A stretch of 64,000 nt of DNA from the NCBI GenBank assembly GCA_002257025.1, contig NCHA01000001.1, positions 682,001 through 746,000 of the forward strand, read 5' to 3'. A program made the position numbers and the translations under genes. Numbering within the stretch: the first letter of the stretch is position 1; each line of letters begins with the position of its first letter. Below are positions 34,176 through 43,597 of the stretch, one piece after another. A model generated the notes under the pieces. That model did no database searches. It was not told the origin of the DNA and saw only the letters and a program-made list of their open reading frames with translations. The DNA comes from Sphingobacteriales bacterium 16-39-50 (GTDB taxonomy: Bacteria > Bacteroidota > Bacteroidia > Sphingobacteriales > Sphingobacteriaceae).

Positions 34176-36554
34176 ATGAGATTCCTTAAGTACATTTTTA
34201 TAATACTGCTCTCGCTGTCTTATTTAAATTCGTATGGATCTCATAATTCTAATGATGGCATTCCAGATGCTAAAAACGGGATACTTGATCTTCGTAAATT
34301 TTCCTTAACTGATATCATTCCACTAGATGGCGAGTGGCAGTTTTTCTGGAATCAGTTAATTGGATCCGGCAGTAATCATGCACAAAACCAGAAGTATGAA
34401 ATTGTTAATTTTCCGTTCAGATGGGAAAATTATGAATTGAACGGCAAAAAGCTATCATCCTATGGTTATGCCAGCTATACACTTACTATACTCCTTCCTA
34501 AAACCACCGAACCGCTGAGTATAATAGTCCCTGAAATGTATTCAGCCTACACTTTGTTTATTAATGGCAAAGAGGTGGCTAATAATGGCCGTGTCAGCGA
34601 TAATAAAGAAGATTTTATACCCTACTGGCAATACCAGACAGTTGATCTTAGCGAAAGCCCTGACACACTGAACATTGTTCTGCAGGTCGCAAATTTTTCC
34701 CACTCCAAAGCTGGTATCTCCAAGTCTATCGTTTTGGGCAGCAAAGCAAATATGGAGACCTACAGGATGCATGCCGTCGCTATAGATCTACTTTTAACAG
34801 GATGTCTGTTTATGGGAGGCCTCTTCTTTTTAGGCCTATATCTACTGGGTAGTCGCGATAAAGCGATCCTTTTGTTCTCTTTATACTCCATAGTTTACAG
34901 TTACAGGATTATGGGTGTAGGTAATTACGTGATGCACACCATAATACCGGGCATTGACTGGTTTGTAACTATTCGCTTAGAATACATTAGTTTGTTCATT
35001 GGAATTGGCCTGTTCACTCTCTATACAAATTATCTTTACCCAAGGGATGTCAATAAATTAATCGTCAGAACAATCAGCATTTTGTGCTTTACTTTTGCAA
35101 TTATTACTTTGTTTTTCCCTCCCGTAATTTTCACTCAACTGATCAATCCATTCATACTTGTAATGCTCAGTTGTATCATTTACGTACCATTCGTTTATTT
35201 TAAGGCATATAGTAAAAAACGGCCCGGATCATTATTTGCGTTGATCAGTTCGCTTATGCTTATGATCATTTTTATTATTCTAATACTAAACTACTGGCAC
35301 CTTTCACCATTATTGCAGCTACCCAGTTTTATCTGCTACATAGGATTCTTTTTCTTTCAATCGCTCATTCTCTCGAACAGGGTTTCATTCAGACTTAAAA
35401 AAGCAAGAGAACAGGCAGAACAGGGTCTGATAGCAAAAAGTGAGTTTTTGAGCACCATGAGTCATGAGATCAGAACTCCCCTTAATTCTGTAATCGGGAT
35501 GAGTCACTTGTTATTAAAAGAGAATCCCCGAAAAGATCAGGTTGAAAATCTTAATGTAATGCTGTTCTCTGCAAATAATTTATTAGCAATTGTTAACGAC
35601 ATCCTTGATTACAATAAAATCGAAGCAGGTAAAATCTCGTTCGAACATATTGAAATGGATATTTCGTCCATCACCAAAAATATTGTCCGCGGCCTTCAGG
35701 TTTCTGCCAGTGATAAGGGCATCAAATTGAATTTACAGCTGGATAATTCCCTACATACCAGAGTTTTTGGAGATCCAACCCGATTGTCACAGGTTTTGAG
35801 CAACCTACTTCATAATGCACTCAAATTTACCGAGCAGGGACAGGTGATTTTAGATATTACGCTAATTAGAGAAACTGAAAATCAAATAACCTTACAGTTT
35901 AGCATAAAAGATACCGGAATAGGTATCTCTAAGGAAAAGCAAAAACTTATCTTTGAGCGATTTACACAAGCTGACTCTTCCACTTCACGTGGTTTTGGAG
36001 GAACAGGTTTAGGACTAGCGATCAGTAAAAAGATCCTGGAATTACAGAACTCAAGCCTGCAACTTGAAAGTGAGGAAGGAAAAGGTTCAAATTTCTATTT
36101 CAGTCAGACCTTTGAAAAAAGCTTACAAAATCCCGAACAACCAGAAGCAGATATGAGCCTTCAAACTGAAGATAATAAACTACTAAGCGGAATCACTGTA
36201 TTATTAGTAGAAGACAATCCCATTAATATTTTGGTTGCCCAAAAATTTCTGGAGAGATGGGGCGCGAAGATTGTAACTGCGAGCAACGGACTTGAGGCAT
36301 TAAACATGGTTGATCCTGAAAAGCATGACCTTGTTCTTATTGACCTTCATATGCCTGTTATGGATGGATATGAGGCCAGCAGAAAAATGAGGGAAAATGG
36401 CATTGATTTACCAATAATTGCCCTTACGGCCAATTTACCAAATGAGATTGAAGATGAGATTAAACTTAGTGGAATCAATGATGTAGTAGTGAAACCATTT
36501 CTGCCTGACGAACTATACAGAAAAGTGCTTCATTATGTTTCCAAAAAAAAATAA
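34176..36554 (+). CDS. hybrid sensor histidine kinase with 7TMR-DISM input
   Basis: The 792-residue protein has, in order, a signal sequence, a periplasmic jelly-roll domain (about 30-190, [24 protein letters not shown]), a seven-helix 7TMR-DISM membrane part (about 205-400), a HisKA domain with [17 protein letters not shown], an HATPase with N box LLHNALKF and G boxes DTGIGIS and [12 protein letters not shown], and a C-terminal receiver (LLVEDNPIN, phospho-Asp in [11 protein letters not shown], Lys in VVKPF). The ligand is probably a carbohydrate or other small molecule. TATCTTTG at 34122 is a possible -7 box. ATG 34176 is chosen over TTG 34170. Confidence 0.93.
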   Translation: MRFLKYIFIILLSLSYLNSYGSHNSNDGIPDAKNGILDLRKFSLTDIIPLDGEWQFFWNQLIGSGSNHAQNQKYEIVNFPFRWENYELNGKKLSSYGYASYTLTILLPKTTEPLSIIVPEMYSAYTLFINGKEVANNGRVSDNKEDFIPYWQYQTVDLSESPDTLNIVLQVANFSHSKAGISKSIVLGSKANMETYRMHAVAIDLLLTGCLFMGGLFFLGLYLLGSRDKAILLFSLYSIVYSYRIMGVGNYVMHTIIPGIDWFVTIRLEYISLFIGIGLFTLYTNYLYPRDVNKLIVRTISILCFTFAIITLFFPPVIFTQLINPFILVMLSCIIYVPFVYFKAYSKKRPGSLFALISSLMLMIIFIILILNYWHLSPLLQLPSFICYIGFFFFQSLILSNRVSFRLKKAREQAEQGLIAKSEFLSTMSHEIRTPLNSVIGMSHLLLKENPRKDQVENLNVMLFSANNLLAIVNDILDYNKIEAGKISFEHIEMDISSITKNIVRGLQVSASDKGIKLNLQLDNSLHTRVFGDPTRLSQVLSNLLHNALKFTEQGQVILDITLIRETENQITLQFSIKDTGIGISKEKQKLIFERFTQADSSTSRGFGGTGLGLAISKKILELQNSSLQLESEEGKGSNFYFSQTFEKSLQNPEQPEADMSLQTEDNKLLSGITVLLVEDNPINILVAQKFLERWGAKIVTASNGLEALNMVDPEKHDLVLIDLHMPVMDGYEASRKMRENGIDLPIIALTANLPNEIEDEIKLSGINDVVVKPFLPDELYRKVLHYVSKKK

Positions 36555-36642
36555 TTACAGGATATATCAGCCTTTCTCATCACATATTAATTTGTAGTAA
36601 TAAAGTCAAATAAGACCTGATCTTGAGTTATAAATAATATTA

Positions 36643-36658
36643 ATCGTAATATTGCAAT
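36643..36658. promoter_or_regulatory. ArsR operator 1 (before arsR)
   Basis: ATCGTAATATTGCAAT is an imperfect palindrome six bases upstream of the arsR ATG. It is nearly identical to the site before arsM. Its position over the likely promoter fits autorepression. Confidence 0.75.
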
Positions 36659-36663
36659 TAGTT

Positions 36664-36993
36664 ATGGGACTTACCAAATCAGAAATATTCTCAGCCGAAC
36701 AAAACCATCTGGCTCAATTACTGAAAGCTTTGGCGCATCCGGCACGAATCGCCATCCTTCAGGAGATCATGAAGGCGAATACTTGTATCTGTGGGGATCT
36801 GGTTACTGAACTTGGTTTGGCACAAGCCACCATCTCTCAGCATCTCAAAGAATTAAAAAATGCAGGCTTAATAAAGGGTACCGTCGAAGGAGCCAGTGTA
36901 TGCTATTGTATTAATCCGGAAACCTGGCAATTGCTTGAAAAAGAGATAGGAAACTTTCTTTCAGCCGTAAAAACTACAAATAGCTGCTGTTAA
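36664..36993 (+). CDS. arsR: ArsR/SmtB-family metalloregulatory repressor
   Basis: The 109-residue winged-helix repressor binds DNA until arsenite is present. The metal-sensor helix holds the Cys pair in NTCICGDLV (a variant of the ELCVCDL motif). The recognition helix is [19 protein letters not shown]. Two further Cys residues end the protein (NSCC). ATG 36664 is chosen because an upstream TTG lies inside operator 1. The gene lies 51 bp before arsM, with a second operator between them. Confidence 0.9.
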   Translation: MGLTKSEIFSAEQNHLAQLLKALAHPARIAILQEIMKANTCICGDLVTELGLAQATISQHLKELKNAGLIKGTVEGASVCYCINPETWQLLEKEIGNFLSAVKTTNSCC

Positions 36994-37011
36994 AAAAAAT
37001 TAATTTAAAAT

Positions 37012-37027
37012 ATCGTAATATTACAAT
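37012..37027. promoter_or_regulatory. ArsR operator 2 (before arsM)
   Basis: ATCGTAATATTACAAT differs from operator 1 at one base and is centred on the palindrome TAATATTA. It lies 17 bases before the arsM start and suggests that arsM also has its own repressed promoter. Confidence 0.75.
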
Positions 37028-37044
37028 AATATAAATAAAATACC

Positions 37045-37890
37045 ATGAAAACTGAAGCAGAGATCAAAGAACTTGTCCGACAAAAATACAGTGAAATTGC
37101 ATTACAGGATAAAACTACAAATGAGAGTTCTTGCTGTGGTGCCGGTGGATGCAGTACTGAAGTGTACAATATTATGACAGATGATTATACTGATCTGAAA
37201 GGCTATAATCCGGATGCTGATCTGGGTCTGGGATGTGGTTTACCAACGCAGTTCGCAGTGATTAAAAAAGGTGATGTGGTGATCGATCTTGGATCAGGTG
37301 CTGGAAATGATTGCTTTGTTGCAAGATCCGAAGCAGGTGAGAGTGGAAAAATAATCGGAATAGATTTTACTGAAGCGATGATCAATAAGGCCCGACAGAA
37401 TGCAGAAAACCTGGGTTTCAATAATGTCGAATTTCGTCAGGGAGATATTGAGCACATGCCGGTAACATCTAATACAGCGGACGTTGTAGTAAGCAATTGC
37501 GTACTCAATCTTGTTCCAAATAAGGATAAGGTTTTTAAGGAAATATTCAGAGTTCTGAAACCGGGTGGCCATTTCAGCATATCCGATGTGGTACTCAGTG
37601 GTAACCTTCCCGAGAAGCTTAAAAATGCAGCCGAAATGTATGCAGGCTGTGTTTCAGGTGCTATACAAAAGGAAACCTATCTCGAACTGATCAAAATCAA
37701 TGGCTTTACAGATATGAGGATACAAAAGGAAAAGCCAATAATTATTCCGGATGATATTCTGCAGAACTACCTTTCAGCAGAAGAACTAAGTGCATTCAAA
37801 TCAGGAAATACCGGAATCTTCAGCATTAGTGTTTACGCAGCGAAACCAGAACAAGTGGTGGCTTGTGTACCTGGAGGAGGATGTTGCTGA
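37045..37890 (+). CDS. arsM: arsenite methyltransferase
   Basis: The 281-residue AdoMet-dependent enzyme methylates arsenite to volatile or less toxic species. The Rossmann core is seen in VIDLGSGAGNDCFVA near residue 75 and IGIDFTEAMI. Family cysteines include SSCCGAGGC near the start, GCGLPTQ, SNCVLNL and YAGCVSG. The C-terminus has an extra Cys-rich tail (ACVPGGGCC). It forms a small arsenic unit with arsR; no arsB/acr3 or arsC is nearby. Confidence 0.93.
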   Translation: MKTEAEIKELVRQKYSEIALQDKTTNESSCCGAGGCSTEVYNIMTDDYTDLKGYNPDADLGLGCGLPTQFAVIKKGDVVIDLGSGAGNDCFVARSEAGESGKIIGIDFTEAMINKARQNAENLGFNNVEFRQGDIEHMPVTSNTADVVVSNCVLNLVPNKDKVFKEIFRVLKPGGHFSISDVVLSGNLPEKLKNAAEMYAGCVSGAIQKETYLELIKINGFTDMRIQKEKPIIIPDDILQNYLSAEELSAFKSGNTGIFSISVYAAKPEQVVACVPGGGCC

Positions 37891-37970
37891 TAACAAGTTG
37901 ATCATCAGGCAATTTTGATATAACTTTTACTGCTAAACAAACGTAATAGGTATACCAAAACATAAGACCT

Positions 37971-38402
37971 ATGACATATCAGCATAAAATCAGCCTTCAC
38001 CGCTCATTAAACGGTGAAATTGCCAATTCTAAGTTTGCTATAGTGCTTTTATCTATATTATTACTCAATGCCATTACAGTAACTTTCTATTTTTATTCAC
38101 TTACACTTTTTTCGCTAAGTTTATTCCTAAGCATTATTTTCTTTATTTTATTGTTGAGACAGTTACGGAAAACACATAAAGTGTCTTTTATTGAGATCAG
38201 TAATAAAACACTGAACTATTTCGATACAGATAGTGAAGAAATAGTAAAAGTTATGGCACAGGATATTACTCATATTAGTACAAAACTTTGTGAACTGAGG
38301 ATTCACACAAATGAAAGGGTACATCTGGTTAACCTGAATGTAATCAGGAACGATAAAAAACGCTGGGAAATAAAAGAAAAGATCAGAACATTATGTAAAT
38401 GA
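37971..38402 (+). CDS. membrane protein with PH-like C-terminal part, unknown function
   Basis: The 143-residue protein has two closely spaced transmembrane helices (about 24-65) and a soluble C-terminal half (KVSFIEISNKTLNYFDTDSEEIVKVMAQDITHISTKLCELRIHTNERVHLVNLN) that resembles bacterial PH-like domains. It follows arsM by 80 bp, but there is no sign of an arsenic role. The REP-type terminator at 38403 begins on the base after its stop codon. Confidence 0.65.
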   Translation: MTYQHKISLHRSLNGEIANSKFAIVLLSILLLNAITVTFYFYSLTLFSLSLFLSIIFFILLLRQLRKTHKVSFIEISNKTLNYFDTDSEEIVKVMAQDITHISTKLCELRIHTNERVHLVNLNVIRNDKKRWEIKEKIRTLCK

Positions 38403-38438
38403 ACCCTGTCAGCCTTTAAAAGGCTGACAGGGTTTTTT
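38403..38438 (+). terminator. REP-variant hairpin R5 acting as terminator
   Basis: CCCTGTCAGCCTTT pairs perfectly with AAAGGCTGACAGGG and is followed by six T residues. It is a variant of the REP palindrome (GCC in place of GCG) and begins directly at the stop codon of the upstream gene, so it probably works as a rho-independent terminator. Confidence 0.75.
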
Positions 38439-38441
38439 AGT

Positions 38442-38492
38442 AACGCTAACAGGATTTTGAACTCTGTCAGCGTTTAGAACCCTGTCAGCGTT
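38442..38492. repeat. REP palindrome R6 (decayed) plus half copy R7, entering the valS 3' end
   Basis: A REP copy with several changes (AACGCTAACAGGATT...) occupies 38442-38474. After a few bases comes the half copy AACCCTGTCAGCGTT (38478-38492). On the minus strand the half copy encodes the last residues of ValS, directly before its TAA stop. This is the same full-plus-half pattern as at pyrD. Confidence 0.85.
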
Positions 38493-41113
38493 TTTAAACC
38501 CGCTTCAAGTATTTTCAACTTCGACAAAGCATCTTCTTTCTTCTGACGCTCAATTTCAACTACTTCCGGTTTGGCATTCTGTACAAAACGTTCATTAGAC
38601 AGTTTTGATTCCACAGCACGTAAAAATCCATTGAGATACTCAATTTCCTTTTCTATCCGCAGCTTCTCAGCAGCAGGATCAATACTATTTTCAAGCGGCA
38701 CAAAAAATTCATCCTTACCGGCCATAAATGTACCGGCTCCGGCAACCGGTTCTTCCACAAATTCAGATTCAGTGATATTAGCAAGTCTCGAAACAATACT
38801 AAAATAATCCTGATACCTGATTTCCGAATTAACCTTAATTTTTAATTTCAAAGCCTCCTTCGGAGAAATTTGTTTCGTATTTCTGATATTTCTGATCTCA
38901 GAAATCACTTGTTTTATGATATCAATATCATGTATAAGCTCTGCATCAATCCTGCCTGCCGCCGGATAAGCTGCAACTATACAACATTCCATTTCTCCCC
39001 GCTGGGCAAACAGATCATCATGCCATAGTTCTTCAGTCAGGAATGGCATTAAAGGGTGGAGCAGTTTTAAGATCCGTTCAAAATATTCAACAGTAATCCT
39101 GTAGGTTTCCTGATCTATAGGCTGCTGATAAGCCGGCTTGATCATTTCCAGGTACCATGCACAGAAATCATCCCAAACCAGTTTGTATATTCCCATCAGG
39201 GCCTCAGAAAGACGATACTGCTTATAATTGTCCTCAATTTCTGTCAATGACTGATTGAAAGCAGATTCAAACCAATTAATTGCCTGTTGATTGCTATTGC
39301 TCAGCGCAGGATCAACTTCCCAACCTTTAACCAGTCGGAAGGCATTCCAAATTTTATTCGCAAAATTTCTACCCTGCTCACAATAGCTTTCATCAAACAT
39401 CAGGTCATTCCCGGCAGGTGAGCATAACAGCATACCCACTCTTACCCCATCAGCTCCGTATTTCTCAATCAACCCAATTGGATCAGGAGAATTACCCAAT
39501 GATTTGGACATTTTCCTGCCCTGCTTATCACGTACTATTCCGGTCAGATATACATTTCTAAAGGGTACTTCGCCTCTGAACTCATGTCCTGCCATGATCA
39601 TCCTTGCTACCCAGAAAAACAGAATCTCAGGTGCTGTAACCAGATCATTGGTTGGATAATAATAATTGATATCAGGATTTTCAGGATCTTTAAATCCGTC
39701 AAAAACAGAGATTGGCCAAAGCCAGGATGAAAACCAGGTATCAACAACATCGTCATCCTGCCTGATCCTGGTTGAATCAGAATCAGGGAACTGCTTTTTA
39801 AATTCTTCAATAGCTTCAGACTCAGTTCTAGCAACAACCCACTCCCCTTTTGCATTATACCATGCCGGAATTCGCTGTCCCCACCACAATTGCCTGCTGA
39901 TACACCAATCTTTTACATTTTCCATCCAGTGTTTATAGGTATTTATAAACTTTTCAGGAATTAATTTTATCTCACCATTTAAAACATAGTCGAGCGCAGG
40001 ATCCGACATTTCAGACATTTTACAGAACCATTGCATCGATAACTTGGGTTCTATCGCAGCATCAGTACGTTCAGAGAAACCAATCTGCGATTTATAGTCT
40101 TCAACTTTCTCCAAATTACCGGCCTCATCAAGCATCAAATGAATCTTCTTCCTGGCTGCAAAACGATCCTCACCTACCAATATCTGGGCATTTTCGTTTA
40201 GAGTACCATCATCATTCAGAATATCAATAACTGGAAGCTTATGCCTTAAGCCCAATTCATAATCATTCAGATCATGTGCCGGAGTCACCTTAAGACAGCC
40301 AGTACCAAACTCCATATCTACATAATCATCCTGAATAACAGGTATTTTCCTGTTAATCAACGGAATAGATACTTGCTTTCCTTTAAGAAATTCGAATCTG
40401 CTATCATTTGGATTGATACAAATTGCGGTATCAGCCATGATAGTCTCAGGCCTTGTTGTCGCCACGACCAGATGATCAGGATAGCCCTGAGCAGGGTCAA
40501 CAATGGAATATCTGATATAGTATAACTTCTGATTTACTTCCTTACGAACGACCTCCTCATCCGAAACAGCGGTCTGTCCTTTCGGATCCCAGTTCACCAT
40601 GCGTATGCCTCTGTAGATCCAGCCTTTTTTATAAAGGTGAATAAAGGTATCGATTACCGCTTCAGAAAGATCATCTTCCATAGTAAAGCGGGTTCTGTCC
40701 CAATCGCAGGAAGCACCCAGCTTTTCAAGCTGTTTGAGTATGATACCACCATACTTGTCCTTCCATTCGTAGGCATAGTTCAGAAATTCCTCTCTGCTAA
40801 CATCCTTCTTCTCAATTCCCTGTTCTTTTAGTAATGCAACCACTTTTGCCTCAGTTGCAATAGATGCATGGTCAGTTCCGGGCACCCAGCAGGCATTCTT
40901 GCCCTGCATTCTTGCTCTGCGGATTAAAACATCCTGGATTGTATTGTTGAGCATATGCCCCATATGCAATACCCCGGTTACATTGGGTGGTGGGATCACG
41001 ATAGTATAAGGTTCTCTTTCATCCGGCACTGAGCGGAAGAACTTCTTATCAAGCCAATATTTATACCATTTATCCTCAGTTTCTCTGGGATTATACGTCT
41101 TTGGAATACTCAT
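38474..41113 (-). CDS. valS: valine-tRNA ligase
   Basis: The 879-residue class I synthetase charges tRNA-Val. Visible are the HIGH-type motif PPPNVTGVLHMGHMLNN (about residue 39), the editing domain (TTRPETIMADTAICI), the KMSKSLGNS motif near 530, the anticodon-binding domain, and a C-terminal coiled coil (EKEIEYLNGFLRAVESKLSN) that contacts the tRNA. The length is normal. The last residues KTLTGF and the stop come from REP half copy R7. The start is ATG. Confidence 0.97.
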   Translation of the reverse strand: MSIPKTYNPRETEDKWYKYWLDKKFFRSVPDEREPYTIVIPPPNVTGVLHMGHMLNNTIQDVLIRRARMQGKNACWVPGTDHASIATEAKVVALLKEQGIEKKDVSREEFLNYAYEWKDKYGGIILKQLEKLGASCDWDRTRFTMEDDLSEAVIDTFIHLYKKGWIYRGIRMVNWDPKGQTAVSDEEVVRKEVNQKLYYIRYSIVDPAQGYPDHLVVATTRPETIMADTAICINPNDSRFEFLKGKQVSIPLINRKIPVIQDDYVDMEFGTGCLKVTPAHDLNDYELGLRHKLPVIDILNDDGTLNENAQILVGEDRFAARKKIHLMLDEAGNLEKVEDYKSQIGFSERTDAAIEPKLSMQWFCKMSEMSDPALDYVLNGEIKLIPEKFINTYKHWMENVKDWCISRQLWWGQRIPAWYNAKGEWVVARTESEAIEEFKKQFPDSDSTRIRQDDDVVDTWFSSWLWPISVFDGFKDPENPDINYYYPTNDLVTAPEILFFWVARMIMAGHEFRGEVPFRNVYLTGIVRDKQGRKMSKSLGNSPDPIGLIEKYGADGVRVGMLLCSPAGNDLMFDESYCEQGRNFANKIWNAFRLVKGWEVDPALSNSNQQAINWFESAFNQSLTEIEDNYKQYRLSEALMGIYKLVWDDFCAWYLEMIKPAYQQPIDQETYRITVEYFERILKLLHPLMPFLTEELWHDDLFAQRGEMECCIVAAYPAAGRIDAELIHDIDIIKQVISEIRNIRNTKQISPKEALKLKIKVNSEIRYQDYFSIVSRLANITESEFVEEPVAGAGTFMAGKDEFFVPLENSIDPAAEKLRIEKEIEYLNGFLRAVESKLSNERFVQNAKPEVVEIERQKKEDALSKLKILEAGLKTLTGF

Positions 41114-41471
41114 TTAATCAAGGGGAAAATTAACATGCAAAAATACGTTTTTGGGAGGTATTATTGGAACATGCTGGTTCTGAATTTTTATAAAAATCCA
41201 TAAATACATGGATAATTGATACTGAATTAAATTTTTAATTGTCCGATATGAACAATAAAACAATATAATTCCGATTCAGGTGTTAATATATAAAACAGAT
41301 TTATTCAGCTATGAAAATCATCTCCTGGTCAAGTATTAGCTATTTTCTGCTCAATTACCTCCAATTGGGCCGTTTACTTTCCTGGTTTAATAAGTAGATC
41401 GCTGCATTATTTTTTCTTTTCATCCCGATATCTGTTATTTTTACATTCTTTTTTTTACTAACCAAAACATC
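41114..41471. other. 358-bp spacer with no recognised feature
   Basis: This AT-rich divergent spacer between valS and the M13 peptidase should hold both promoters, but no TTG-N19-TAnnTTTG match was found. A 28-codon open frame starting at 41311 has no ribosome site or similarity and is not called. Confidence 0.5.
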
Positions 41472-43523
41472 ATGAATAAGAATTACATTAAATTTATGCT
41501 CTTTGGGGCCTTCTGTACCCTGTCTTTGCAGGTTGCCGCACAGCATGATTCAAAACCGGTTAAAAAGCCAGCATTCATCGACAAATCAAGCATGGATCTG
41601 AGCAAAAAACCTGGGGATGATTTCTACAATTATGCCAGTGGTACCTGGATAAAAAACAATCCCGTCCCTGCCAAAGAAACCAGATGGGGTAGTTTTAACC
41701 TGCTTCGCGATTTTAATATCAATGCAGTCAAGACCATCCTCGCTGAATCTGCTAGCAATAAAAATGCGGCTCCAGGCTCAGCAGAAAAGCGTGTCGGTGA
41801 TTTTTATGCAGCAGGCATGGACAGTGTCACTATCGACAAACTGGGATACAGCCCAATCAAACCCGACCTTGAAAAAGTAGCACAATTATCTGATCTTAAG
41901 GGCCTGATCAATCATGCCGCTGTAATGAGAACCTCTGGAGCCGGATCCCCGTTTTTTGCATTTTTTGTTGGGCAGGATAGAAAATATGTCAAAAATATTG
42001 TCCCACAGCTTTTTCAGGGAGGAACTACCCTGCCAGATCGTGACTATTATTTAAAGAATGATCCAAGAAGCCTGAAAATTCAGGAATCCTATAAAAATTA
42101 TATCAGCAAACTTTTCTCGCTTACAGGTTCTTCTCAGGCCGATGCTGAAAAAAATGCTGGTATAATTTTTAATATAGAGAAGTCGCTGGCAGCAGCTCAA
42201 ATGAGCCGTGTTGAAATGCGCGATCCATATAAAACTTATAATAAGTTTGCTATTGCAGAACTCAGTAAAACAACTCCTAACCTTAACTGGGAGAGCTTAC
42301 TCCCCCTCATGAAGGTAAACGGACAGGATACTGTATTGGTAAACTCTCCAAAATTTTTTACCGAACTTAATGATTTGTTAGGCTCGGCATCACTTGATGA
42401 CCTCAAAACATACCTGAAGTGGAATGTTCTAAAAAGTTCGGCACCTTACCTGAGTTCTGACTTTGTTGATGCAAGTTTTGCCTTTACACAAACACTCACA
42501 GGTCAGAAAGTACAAACTCCGCGCTGGCAACGAATGTCCTCTTTAACTGATGGCTCTGTTGGTGACCTTCTTGGACAGATCTATGTTAAAAAGCACTTCA
42601 AGCCTGAAGCAAAAGCAAGAATGCAGGAACTGGTAAGCAATTTGGTTAAGGCATATGAGATCAGGATAAAAAATCTGGACTGGATGACTGATGTGACCAA
42701 GCAGAAAGCCCTGGATAAACTTCATGCCTTTACTCCGAAGATTGCTTATCCCGACAAATGGAAAAATTACGAGGGGCTGGAAATTAACAGAGGAACCTTT
42801 TTTAATAATGTCAGAAATGCCGGAACCTGGAGCTACACTGAAATGGTGAATCAACTGGGCAAGCCTGTTGACAAAACTCGCTGGGCTATGACTGCACCAA
42901 CTGTAAATGCTTATTATAATCCGGTAAATAATGAAATTGTATTCCCTGCAGGTATCTTACAATTCCCTTTCTTTGATGCTAATGCAGATGATGCTGTAAA
43001 CTATGGTGGTATCGGAGCGGTTATTGGCCATGAGATTTCCCATGGATTTGATGATTCAGGAAGTCAGTATGATAAAGATGGCACTTTACGCAATTGGTGG
43101 ACCGACGAAGACAGAACTAAGTTCAAAGTTAAAGCAACTGCCCTGCAGGAACAATTTGACGCCTATACAGTGCTAGACACAGTTCATGTTAATGGTAAAC
43201 TGACACTTGGTGAGAACATTGGTGACCTTGGCGGATTGAATGCCGCTTACGAAGCTTTCAAAATGACCAAACAAGGACAAAGCAATGTTAAAATTGATGG
43301 TTTTACACCCGATCAACGATTCTTCCTTTCATGGGCGCAGGTTTGGAAAGGTAATATACTTAATGAAACTGCTGCACAATTAATTGTAACAGATACCCAT
43401 TCTCCCGGTCCTTACCGTACAATTGGTGCTCCGGTAAATATGGATGCATGGTATCAGGCTTTTGATATAAAGCCCGGCGATAAACTTTACAAAAAGCCTG
43501 AAGATCGCATCAGAATATGGTAA
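41472..43523 (+). CDS. M13 family zinc metallopeptidase (neprilysin/PepO-like)
   Basis: The 683-residue exported peptidase has a signal peptide ending QVAAQ. The N-terminal M13 domain begins DKSSMDLSKKPGDDFYNYASGTWIKNNPVP. The catalytic C-terminal domain has NEIVFPAGILQFPFF, the zinc site VIGHEISHGFDD (HExxH) and the third ligand in ENIGDLGG, and ends with the family C-terminus RIW (usual form CRVW). It should cut small peptides in the periplasm. A terminator follows 35 bp after the stop. Confidence 0.95.
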   Translation: MNKNYIKFMLFGAFCTLSLQVAAQHDSKPVKKPAFIDKSSMDLSKKPGDDFYNYASGTWIKNNPVPAKETRWGSFNLLRDFNINAVKTILAESASNKNAAPGSAEKRVGDFYAAGMDSVTIDKLGYSPIKPDLEKVAQLSDLKGLINHAAVMRTSGAGSPFFAFFVGQDRKYVKNIVPQLFQGGTTLPDRDYYLKNDPRSLKIQESYKNYISKLFSLTGSSQADAEKNAGIIFNIEKSLAAAQMSRVEMRDPYKTYNKFAIAELSKTTPNLNWESLLPLMKVNGQDTVLVNSPKFFTELNDLLGSASLDDLKTYLKWNVLKSSAPYLSSDFVDASFAFTQTLTGQKVQTPRWQRMSSLTDGSVGDLLGQIYVKKHFKPEAKARMQELVSNLVKAYEIRIKNLDWMTDVTKQKALDKLHAFTPKIAYPDKWKNYEGLEINRGTFFNNVRNAGTWSYTEMVNQLGKPVDKTRWAMTAPTVNAYYNPVNNEIVFPAGILQFPFFDANADDAVNYGGIGAVIGHEISHGFDDSGSQYDKDGTLRNWWTDEDRTKFKVKATALQEQFDAYTVLDTVHVNGKLTLGENIGDLGGLNAAYEAFKMTKQGQSNVKIDGFTPDQRFFLSWAQVWKGNILNETAAQLIVTDTHSPGPYRTIGAPVNMDAWYQAFDIKPGDKLYKKPEDRIRIW

Positions 43524-43557
43524 TCTGATCTTAAAAGCTATTCTTAATTAGGATTTA

Positions 43558-43592
43558 AGCCCTTTGTTTGAGTATTTTCGAACAAAGGGCTT
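43558..43592 (+). terminator. terminator after the M13 peptidase
   Basis: AGCCCTTTGTT pairs with AACAAAGGGCT around a 12-base loop, followed by TTTCT. It covers the TTG at 43568, which rules that codon out as the start of the next gene. Confidence 0.75.
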
Positions 43593-43597
43593 TCTCT

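Noticed and set aside
41311..41397. Short frame before the M13 peptidase
   Set aside because: 28 codons, no ribosome site or recognisable motif.
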